From contig CM055312.2 of assembly GCA_029255685.2 (NCBI GenBank), positions 4,860,649 to 4,924,648 of the forward strand: a DNA stretch of 64,000 nucleotides. The letters run 5' to 3'. Each line of letters starts with the position of its first letter. Within the stretch, counting starts at the first letter, position 1. The notes beneath the pieces were generated by a model. It saw only the letters and a list, made by a program, of their open reading frames with translations, was not told where the DNA came from and did not search any database. Origin of the DNA: Silene conica. Taxonomy: Eukaryota > Streptophyta > Magnoliopsida > Caryophyllales > Caryophyllaceae. The translations under genes and the position numbers were made by a program. Below, piece by piece: positions 56,466 to 64,000 of the stretch.

Positions 56466-58275
56466 ATGGATGATATGAAAGGAAAAAGTAAGTTTGAGAT
56501 ATTGGAAAAGTTTGAAGGAATTGATTTTCGTAGATGGCAAAAGAAAATGCACTTCAAACTTTCTCATTTAAAAGTAGCCTATGTTATTACTACACCATGT
56601 CCTCCGGAACCGGAAGACGATCATGCTCTTGATGCAATCCGTAGGAGGGCTAAATGGGAAAATGATGATTATATATGTCGTGGACATATATTGAATGGAA
56701 TGTCAAATGCACTATTTGATATGTATCAACATGTTGAATCTTCTACGTTGCTTTGGGATCAATTGGAAAAGAGGTATATGGATGAAGATGCCACAAGTAG
56801 CAAGTTTTTGGTAAGTCGTTTTATGAATTATAAAATGACTGACTCTCGTCCCGTGTCGGAACAATTTAATGAACTAGTTCATTTCATTAATCGCTTTTCT
56901 CAATATGACATGCCTATGAATGAAAATATGTCCGTGTCGAGTATTATTGAGAAATTGCCACCAACATGGAAAAACTTTAAACATGAATTGAAACATAAGA
57001 AGGAAGCCATGACTTTGACACAACTTGGTAGAAGTCTCCAAGTTGAGGAGGGCCTTAGGGCCGAAGACGGTAAGGTAGATGCCAAGGGTTCCTCCATTAA
57101 TATGGTAGAACAAGGGGAAAGTTCTAAATGGAAGGACAAGGACAAAGGCAAAGGCAAGAAACGTCCTTACTATGATACTAACAATAATGAACCAAATAAG
57201 AAACCAAAAAGTGCTTGTTGGATATGCGGTAAAACCGGACATTTTAAGGCGGATTGCCGAGTAAAAAAGAAGAAAATGAGAACTTCGGGGAAAAGCACCG
57301 GATATGGGTCTAGGGACCATGGTGCTTCTACCAGTCAAGGTAATATTTTAACTTGTATTAAAAATAATTCTAGCAAGAATTATGTTACATCAATTGATGA
57401 GGCAAATTATATTCAGGATGATGAAATAATTTGGTGGATTGATTCGGGTGCAACAAGACATGTTTGTAAAAATCGTTCTTGGTTCAAAAATTTTGTACCG
57501 GTAGAAGACGGTTCCATTCTTCACATGGGCAACGAATCAACCGCAAAAATACAAGGCCGTGGAAATATTACTTTAGTATTTAGTTCCGGAAAATCCGTAC
57601 TATTGAAAGATGTATTATATGTACCCGATATAAGGAAAAACTTAGTATCGGGAGGATGATTGAATAAATCCGGTTATAAACAAGTCATAGAATCGGATAA
57701 GTATGTATTATCCAAATCTGGAATATTTATAGGTTTCGGTTATTATTGTAATGGTATGTTTATATTAAATATAAATAAAATAGATGATTGTGTGTATATG
57801 GTTTCTACATCTACATCTCCGTCTAATTTATGGCATGCTAGGCTTGGACATGTTCATTATAAGCGACTTCTTATTATGTCTAAACATGACTTAATTCCAC
57901 CATTTGATTTACAAACTCGTAAATGTGATACATGTATGCATACAAAAATTACTAGACAACCTTTTAAAAACATCATAAGTACATCACAAATGCTAGATTT
58001 AATACATAGTGATTTATGTGACTTGCATTCTACTCCATCTTTAGGAAATAAAAAGTACCTGGGAACTTTTATCGATGATTATTCTCGTTTTTGCTATATC
58101 TATTTAATGCATACTAAAGATGAGGCTCTTGATAAGTTTCACACTTATAAAAAGGAAGTAGAATTGCAAAAATCTAGCAAAATTAAAAGACTTCGAACCG
58201 ATCGAGGTGGTGAGTACTTAGACCCTAAGTACTTTGCAAATTGTGGAATTGTACATGAAATTACACCTCCATACA
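56466..58275 (+). pseudogene. gag-pol: copia gag-pol fragment with internal stop
   Basis: From ATG 56,466 the gag domain (residues 1-210) is followed by a zinc knuckle [14 protein letters not shown] (about 57,220) and a protease site [12 protein letters not shown] (about 57,430). An in-frame TGA at 57,657-57,659 (after KNLVSGG) interrupts it. The same frame continues with the pre-integrase motif LWHARLGHVHYKRL and the integrase core LIHSDLCDLHS, FIDDYSRFCYIY and RTDRGGEY. The reading frame ends where the Athila LTR begins. Confidence 0.85.
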
Positions 58276-59465
58276 TGATAAGGCTAAAGTCGTATCACCT
58301 TAATCAAAGTAAAACTATCTCAATACTAACAGAATAGCTAGTGGTAAGACAGGTATCGAATCCACAGGGAGGCGGTAATAAACGGTTTGCTAATGGTAAT
58401 TAAGTCTAAAAGTAACAGTTTTATGGGGGTTTTGGTTTGTTTGTTTTGACTAATAACTAAAAACAATTGAAATAAAGGATGTGTAACAGAGATATTAAAA
58501 GTCTAGGAATTCCGTGACAGTCACACGATTGGTCAATACTATTGTGTTCTTTAGGTCAAAAACTAACATGCGATCGCTATTATTAGAATCAACCTATTTG
58601 ATTATCGCAGCCTATATCAATTCTAACCCGATCGGTGAGAGAACTAATTTGCTACACTAATTATCAATTCAGGCCTAAATCAATTAATTAGAATAAGAAC
58701 AATAATCAAACAACAATCCTTGCGATTTTACTAGCAATCAATTAACATTCCCTTTTTAATATACTTGGATCCCCTTCATCCTAGATTAAGAAATTAGCTA
58801 CACATATTGAATCTAATAACAATAATAATAAAGAGGATTGAAAACATGATTGAAGATGATAAATAACAACAAGGAATAAAAAGCATAAAAACTTGAATGA
58901 ATTAAATTGAACAAGAAATAGTAATACCGTAGTAATTAGCAAGGAAAGATTAAGAACAAAGTATGAATTAATCCGGCAAATGATATGAGAAAAGCTAGAT
59001 CTAAAGTAGTGTGTAAAATAAAAGGTAGTAAAACTAGGTTATCGAGCCCTTATTTATAAAAAATAAGGAAAGTCGAAATAAGGAAAAAGCGGAAATAAAA
59101 TCCTGCAACGGGTTCCTCGATCGAGGACGTCACTCCCTCGATCGAGGACCCCCCCTCGATCGAGGACATCACTCCCTCGATCGAGGGTCTTCGTCAAACG
59201 GCCTTATTCAGCTCTTTTCTTCCTTGATTCTTCTCCAAACTTCCTAGAATCTCTTGGGATCCTCTTGTATTCCGCCTTGTCGACTCTCGCGATGCCTTAG
59301 TACACCAACTTGTCCCGCAAATGCACTCATCCTGCATTAAAACATAAAAGGGCGGAAGTATCGACAATCTCACTGAAACGGCATATAAAATGTCATATAA
59401 TATCACAAACCGTTTCAAAAACATCTGAGCGGAAGCATAAAAGTGTATGTAAATATGACTCATCA
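58276..59465 (-). repeat. 3' LTR of the Athila-like element
   Basis: Plus-strand ends are TGATAAGGC and GACTCATCA (TG..CA). The 1,190 bp include CGAATCCACAGGGAGG near 58,347, a conserved Athila-type LTR motif, and two palindromic modules at 59,115-59,186. Confidence 0.7.
59115..59186. repeat. Two bipartite palindromic modules in the Athila LTR
   Basis: The 12-bp palindrome CCTCGATCGAGG occurs at 59,115, 59,136, 59,154 and 59,175. Within each pair the spacing is 21 bp; the pairs are 18 bp apart. The 9-base linkers are ACGTCACTC and ACATCACTC. Confidence 0.95.
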
Positions 59466-59481
59466 AACTCCCCCAAACCGA
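59466..59481 (-). other. Polypurine tract of the Athila-like element
   Basis: The minus strand reads CGGTTTGGGGGAGTT directly before the LTR. Confidence 0.65.
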
Positions 59482-59519
59482 CTCTTTGCTTGTCCTCAAG
59501 CAAAGCAAACTAAAAGAAG

Positions 59520-60160
59520 ACCCATAAAAAAAAGACGGTGACTAGCTAACTCAGAGCCAATGCTAATGACCTAAATCCCAAGCTATGAATGTAACTAAGT
59601 GATGACTAAAAAGAGAAAACTCAGCTCATATTCCAAGATGACAATGATGTAGACAAGCCAACTACCTTTCAATTTTGCAAGACAAATTAGTCGGATTCTC
59701 ACGGATTCGCTCAAGCACTCATAAGGGGTGAAAAATATGTGAGATAGAAAGAAATAAGACACTCACTCAACTTATGAAACATGCATGCAACCTAGTGTGA
59801 TAGAGAATTCCCCAACTAATATGCAATCATAATGTAGACAAAAGTACATGTATCAAGGACAATAAGGATGACAAATGGGCAAAGGTATAGAAATGGTTTG
59901 TGCCAAAGCACGTTATGGGTATGTGAGGCTAAGACGGTAGTCGCAGCATTAAACCAAAACCAATTCTATGCTAGTATCACAATTCATCCCAATCTAGAGA
60001 AATTATCTCAAAATTACAAGATATGAGAGTCAACAAACTACTCTCCAAAGATGCATTAAACTCTAGTAATCATCCTTTCGATCTCTTAACATAATCAAAT
60101 GAAGCGTATATTTTCTTTTTTTTTTTTTTTTTTTCATTTTTTTTTTTTTTTTTTTCATTT
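59520..60160. other. Non-coding 3' region of the Athila-like element
   Basis: No open frame of note. A T-rich run (A-rich on the coding strand) lies at 60,113-60,155. Confidence 0.6.
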
Positions 60161-60164
60161 TCTG

Positions 60165-60647
60165 CTACTCTCCCACTTCCACAGAATGACCTGAAAAGAG
60201 TGAAAAATACCGAGTCGCACGGAGCCAATTTGGAACCCCCAGCAAATCCTCCGGTTCCCCGACATCTAAACCAAGGTGCTCAGCCACTTGGTCATATGAA
60301 AGAGCATAATCGACATTAAGGAGTCGAAACTGAATCCTCCTACCCGGTATATCATGAACCAAGGAGCTTAGGAACTCAAGTGTCAGGGGACGATAAGATG
60401 ATTCACACAAGGAGTACAAACCACCCAACCCCAACTGGTCAAACATGCCAAAGATGCTATCATTAAGGCCCAAGTTACCAAGTATGGTACTGTTCACGCA
60501 CCTAGTAGGGTTCATTGGCCTAGCCATGAGGCGAACAAACTCGTTCCTTTGCTCAAGTGTGGCGAAGATTACCATGGGAAAATCGTCAACTGGTGGAATG
60601 CGTGGTTGACGTGGTGCCCTTTGTCGTCTTGCTCCTTGTCTATCCAT
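60165..60647 (-). CDS. Athila post-pol ORF (Athila ORF1-like domain)
   Basis: It encodes 160 residues: a basic start, MDRQGARRQRAPRQPRIP, then FATLEQRNEFVRLMARPMNP, GLNDSIFGMFDQLGLGGLYS, YRPLTLEFLSSLVHDIPGRR and LSYDQVAEHLGLDVGEPEDL. The RPLTLEFLSS block and position after integrase match the protein annotated in Athila elements as ORF1 or env-like. Full-length versions are several hundred residues, so this copy is short: the frame closes at 60,165, close to a T-rich tract. No signal peptide or membrane segment is visible, so an envelope function is not supported. Confidence 0.65.
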   Translation of the reverse strand: MDRQGARRQRAPRQPRIPPVDDFPMVIFATLEQRNEFVRLMARPMNPTRCVNSTILGNLGLNDSIFGMFDQLGLGGLYSLCESSYRPLTLEFLSSLVHDIPGRRIQFRLLNVDYALSYDQVAEHLGLDVGEPEDLLGVPNWLRATRYFSLFSGHSVEVGE

Positions 60648-60728
60648 CCTACAAAATTAGCATACAAAGAATTACAAACCCAATGGCAATCAAAACAAAC
60701 CTGAAATTACCCAAACCCTAATCCCTAA

Positions 60729-60903
60729 TTCGAAATTTTCGAATTTGTGACTAAAATTAGGTAAATCAAGTTGTAAATGACTATGAATTTAAATAATAAG
60801 TAGCTAATAGAAGGATTGAAGCAAGAAATAACAAACAAATAACTACAATTCCTTAATTCGAAATTTTCGACCAAACCCTAACCCCTAATTCGAAATTTTC
60901 GAA
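60729..60903. repeat. Repeated TTCGAAATTTTCGAA motif
   Basis: Copies lie at 60,729-60,743, 60,857-60,870 (last base changed) and 60,889-60,903, each preceded by CTAA/TTAA. Each is two TTCGAA palindromes 3 bp apart, upstream of the Athila ORF on its coding strand. Confidence 0.85.
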
Positions 60904-61291
60904 TTTTTGACTAGAATTTGATGAATGAAGGTGTTATCGACTAGGAATTGTAATTATAAGTAAGTATAAGAGTGATTTGTAGCAAGAAACAACAATTTAA
61001 AGCATCAAATTAGCATAAACACACCAAACCCTAACTTTTCTTAAGATGAATAAAATCTGAAAATTAGAGTGAAAAATGAGAAATTACCTCCAAAAAAGTT
61101 GTTAGAATCTAGCAAAGATGTGATGTTGATGATGAATTAGTGAACAATGAAGCACAAAGGGGATTTGGGGATAAGAAAATTGAAGAGAAAGGGGAAGGGG
61201 TGCGAAAAAGATGAAGGAAATTTGAAGAATGAACAAATTTTGGGGGAAACAAAGCTGAAGAAGAAGAAGAAAATCCGGCCTGAATCGCCCG

Positions 61292-61512
61292 CCTCGATCG
61301 AGGGTCAGCGGTCCTCGATCGAGGGACCTTTAAAAATTTTATTCCCAACTTACGACATTAGGAGGAAAGAAAAATTCAAACAGAGTTCCTCGATCGAGGA
61401 CGTCACTACCTCGATCGAGGGACCTAAAGTTTTCACGACCTCACTTACGCTTTAACGGAATTGAATTTTGCCAAGGGTTCCTCGATCTAGGCCACTCAAA
61501 CCTCGATCTAGG
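61292..61512. repeat. Three bipartite palindromic modules between pol and the Athila ORF
   Basis: Pairs start at 61,292/61,313, 61,388/61,409 (CCTCGATCGAGG) and 61,480/61,501 (CCTCGATCTAGG). All have exactly 21-bp spacing. Linkers are GTCAGCGGT, ACGTCACTA and CCACTCAAA. Confidence 0.95.
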
Positions 61513-61659
61513 GACCCTTAGCAGTACTTAACCCGTTATTATTCAAATTCATGACTCCAGAAGCGTCGCACCCTGCAACAAAAGCTTGACAAACGCATTA
61601 AACGTAACCTAATAACTGAAATCAAAGAAACTAGCACTAAACGAAGAAAACTTGAAAAA

Positions 61660-61727
61660 AAAAAAAAAAAACGCGGGCTGCCTCCCGATAGCGCTGGTTT
61701 AAGCGGTCCCGCACGACCGTATTGCCT
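61660..61727. other. Post-integrase spacer with A-run
   Basis: An A-run of 17-18 bases at 61,654-61,671 is followed by CGGGCTGCCTCCCGATAGCG, a stretch found just after integrase in Athila-type elements. Confidence 0.5.
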
Positions 61728-64000
61728 CTAATCAAAGTTATTTTCAAAAGTGAATAGGGAAACGATTTCTACTACCCCAATGAAGGCACCTTCATGGTAT
61801 AGTTTCAAGCGTTGACCATTCACTTTAAAATACTCACCCTTGTCAGTTTGCAGTGTAACTGACCCAAATTTGTTCACTTCAACAACAGTGAACGGTCCAG
61901 ACCATCTACTCTTTAGTTTTCCTGGAAACAAACGCAAACGAGAATTGAAAAGTAAAACTTTCTCACCAACATGAAATTCTCGTTGCAAAATGTGCTTGTC
62001 ATGCCACTTTTTGGTTCGTTCTTTGTAGACTTGAGCACTATCGTAGGCATGCAATCGGAACTCATCAAGCTCGTTCAGCTTCATCAATCTCTTTTCACCC
62101 GCCAGTGAAAGGTCCATATTTAGCTCCTTTATGGCCCACATAGCTTTGTACTCCAACTCCACAGGTAAGTGGCATGATTTACCGTAGACTAGTCGGTATA
62201 GGGATGCTCCAATAGGTGTCTTGTAGGCAGTGCGGTATGCCCACAAGGTGTCATCAAGCTTCCGACTCCAATCTTTCCTGTTCTTGCTCACCACTTTCTC
62301 CAAAATCTGCTTCAACTCTCGGTTAGAAACCTCCACCTGCCCACAGGTTTGAGGATGATATGCTAATCCTCGTCGGTGTGTAACTCCATATTTCTTCAAC
62401 AAGGAGTTAAGATGATGCTCTTTGAAATGCGTTCCACCATCACTGATCACCGCGCGTGGCACTCCAAATCGTGGGAAGATGATTTTCTGAAACAACTTAA
62501 TAACAGATTTAGCATCACAAGTGGGGGTGGCAATTGCCTCCACCCATTTAGAAACATAATCTACGGCTAGTAAGATGTAATGGTTTCCATGAGAAGAAGG
62601 AAACGGACCTTGGTAATCAATGCCCCAAACATCAAAAATCTCCACCTCGGAGATTCCAGTTTGAGGCATCTCATGCCTTTGCGAAATATTACCTGTTCTT
62701 TGGCATGCATCACAAGAACGAACAAAACTAGTAGCATCTTTCAAGATAGTGGGCCAAAAGAAACCCGATTGCATTACCTTAGCAAAGGTCCTAGAGGGAC
62801 CATGATGACCACCATAAGAAGATGAATGACAATGAGAAAGGATAGCATGTACCTCACTTTCCGGGATACACCTCCTGTAAATGCCATCAGCGCATTCTCG
62901 GAACAAGTATGGATCGTCCCAGAAATAGCGCTTCACATCGTGCATAAACTTCTTCTTTTGTTGATAGGACAAATCAGGAGGCAAAATCCCTCCCACCAAG
63001 AAGTTAGCAAAATCGGCAAACCAAGGTGTGTCGATAGTGATAGCAAGGAGATGGTCATCCGGGAAAGAATCATCAATGGGTGTTGGATCTCCCTCTTCAA
63101 ATCTCAAACGTGACAAGTGGTCAGCTACCACATTCTTTGCTCCTGGCTTATCTCGAATCTCCAAGTCAAACTCTTGCAGAAGCAAGATCCATCGAATTAG
63201 TCTCGGCTTGGCCTCCTTCTTGGCCAACAAGTATCTCAACGCGGCGTGATCGGTATAAATTATAACCTTAGAACCTACCAAGTAGGCTCTAAACTTATCC
63301 AATGAGTAAACTACCGCAAGCAACTCCTTTTCAGTGGTGGCATAGTTGATCTGTGCATTATCCAAGGTCTTACTGGCATAATATATGGCATTTAAGGCTT
63401 TGTCTTTTCTTTGCCCCAAGACCGCTCCGATGGCATAGTCACTTGCATCACACATAACTTCGAAGGGTAAGGTCCAATCGGGAGATTGGATCACCGGTGC
63501 TGAAATAAGAGCTTGCTTGATCCTGTCAAAAGATTTAATACACGCATCAGTAAACTCAAAAGGAGCATCCTTGTGAAGAAGCTGAGTGAGAGGTTGAGCA
63601 AGTTTAGAAAAATCTTTTATAAAACGACGATAGAATCCCGCATGACCGAGGAAACTTCGAACGCCTTTGACATTAACCGGATACGGTAGTTTCTCAACCA
63701 CCTCAACTTTTGCCTTATCCACTTGGATGCCTTTTCCAGATACCAAGTGACCAAGTACCACCCCTTCAGTAACCATGAAGTGGCACTTCTCCCAATTGAG
63801 CACAAGATGACTTTTCTCACAACGCTGCAAAACTTTGGACAAGTTTCTCAAACAAACATCAAAATCAGTACCATAAACACTGAAATCATCCATAAAGACT
63901 TCCATAATAGACTCTATGTATTCAGAAAATATGGCCATCATACAACGTTGAAAGGTAGCAGGGGCGTTGCATAAACCAAAGGGAATTCTCCTATAGGCAA
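61728..64000 (-). CDS. pol: Athila-like pol: RT-RNase H-integrase, partial at the right edge
   Basis: The minus strand is open from the window edge to a stop at 61,728. The internal ATG at 63,941 is not the true start, because [18 protein letters not shown] upstream of it is RT sequence. The RT catalytic motif is FMDDFSVYG (about 63,893). RNase H contains [19 protein letters not shown] and [13 protein letters not shown]. Integrase has its HHCC zinc finger ([16 protein letters not shown] .. CDACQ) and core motifs [18 protein letters not shown] and [17 protein letters not shown]. The C-terminus has the GEKVLLF...[11 protein letters not shown] box. No stop or frameshift is visible, so this element is younger or better preserved than its neighbours. 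Confidence 0.9.
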   Translation of the reverse strand, partial: AYRRIPFGLCNAPATFQRCMMAIFSEYIESIMEVFMDDFSVYGTDFDVCLRNLSKVLQRCEKSHLVLNWEKCHFMVTEGVVLGHLVSGKGIQVDKAKVEVVEKLPYPVNVKGVRSFLGHAGFYRRFIKDFSKLAQPLTQLLHKDAPFEFTDACIKSFDRIKQALISAPVIQSPDWTLPFEVMCDASDYAIGAVLGQRKDKALNAIYYASKTLDNAQINYATTEKELLAVVYSLDKFRAYLVGSKVIIYTDHAALRYLLAKKEAKPRLIRWILLLQEFDLEIRDKPGAKNVVADHLSRLRFEEGDPTPIDDSFPDDHLLAITIDTPWFADFANFLVGGILPPDLSYQQKKKFMHDVKRYFWDDPYLFRECADGIYRRCIPESEVHAILSHCHSSSYGGHHGPSRTFAKVMQSGFFWPTILKDATSFVRSCDACQRTGNISQRHEMPQTGISEVEIFDVWGIDYQGPFPSSHGNHYILLAVDYVSKWVEAIATPTCDAKSVIKLFQKIIFPRFGVPRAVISDGGTHFKEHHLNSLLKKYGVTHRRGLAYHPQTCGQVEVSNRELKQILEKVVSKNRKDWSRKLDDTLWAYRTAYKTPIGASLYRLVYGKSCHLPVELEYKAMWAIKELNMDLSLAGEKRLMKLNELDEFRLHAYDSAQVYKERTKKWHDKHILQREFHVGEKVLLFNSRLRLFPGKLKSRWSGPFTVVEVNKFGSVTLQTDKGEYFKVNGQRLKLYHEGAFIGVVEIVSLFTFENNFD

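Larger units (their letters stand above)
55811..58275 (+). mobile_element. Tork-like Ty1/copia element, truncated on the right
   Basis: It comprises an LTR, gag-protease and the first part of integrase. It ends at 58,275, where an Athila LTR starts within the integrase catalytic core (just after RGGEYLDPKY and ITPPYM). The remainder presumably lies right of the window. The gag N-terminus [17 protein letters not shown] is the Tork/Tnt1-like type. Confidence 0.8.
58276..64000 (-). mobile_element. Athila-like Ty3/gypsy element, runs off the right edge
   Basis: On the minus strand, from right to left: RT (partial), RNase H, integrase, an ORF after integrase, polypurine tract and 3' LTR. RNase H motif [20 protein letters not shown] and the post-pol ORF with an Athila ORF1-like domain identify the Athila lineage. 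The 5' half (5' LTR, gag, protease) lies outside the window, so the TSD cannot be checked. Confidence 0.85.

Noticed and set aside
59115..59186. CRISPR-like array of short repeats
   Set aside because: Plant nuclear DNA, palindromic 12-mers with 6-9-base linkers and no cas genes. It belongs to an LTR.

Overview
The window is nuclear DNA from a flowering plant, probably a eudicot. The evidence is AT-rich intergenic sequence, nested LTR retrotransposons of plant-specific lineages (Sirevirus and Tork-like Ty1/copia, Athila-like Ty3/gypsy), Stowaway and hAT-type MITEs, a Helitron, plant LINE remnants and two multi-exon CC-NB-ARC-LRR (NLR) disease-resistance genes. The species cannot be named from the sequence alone. 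I found no tRNA or rRNA gene, no CRISPR array and no bacterial-type feature.

Layout. 1-2.6 kb: left-truncated Ty3/gypsy element on the minus strand (gag, primer-binding site, 5' LTR). 2.6-4.4 kb: LINE debris split by a hAT MITE with a perfect 8-bp target-site duplication (TSD). 4,427-19,007: a complete but coding-defective 14.6-kb Sirevirus with 1,354-bp LTRs and TSD GCCCG. It carries a 2.3-kb solo LTR inside its integrase and a 1.2-kb solo-LTR-like insert inside its third ORF. 19-25 kb: gypsy LTR remnants, a dispersed repeat (called R here) and gene-poor DNA. 25-26.8 kb: an NLR leucine-rich-repeat relic split by a solo Sirevirus LTR (TSD AAAAC).

The core is a pair of head-to-head NLR paralogues. 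NLR-A lies on the minus strand (26,876-37,860; six exons; predicted intact, 1,730 aa). NLR-B lies on the plus strand (47,145-55,124; the same six-exon structure; one frameshift in exon 3). Their starts are 9.3 kb apart, separated by TE-rich DNA: hAT MITEs, a solo LTR, a Helitron inside a copia LTR, a LINE, Stowaway MITEs and a decayed unknown gene. Both share three oddities: a phase-1 intron that splits the P-loop codon run, a ~215-aa helical insertion between the coiled coil and NB-ARC that contains an internal duplication, and a small acidic last exon. A ~470-bp repeat R lies in opposite orientations outside the two genes.

55.8-64 kb: a Tork-like copia element interrupts repeat R. It is itself interrupted by an Athila-like gypsy element on the minus strand that runs off the right edge. 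The Athila LTR and its non-coding 3' region carry five bipartite palindromic modules: two 12-bp CCTCGATCGAGG-type palindromes always 21 bp apart.

The best candidates for something undescribed are the N-terminal insertion of the NLR pair and the phased palindromic modules of the Athila element.
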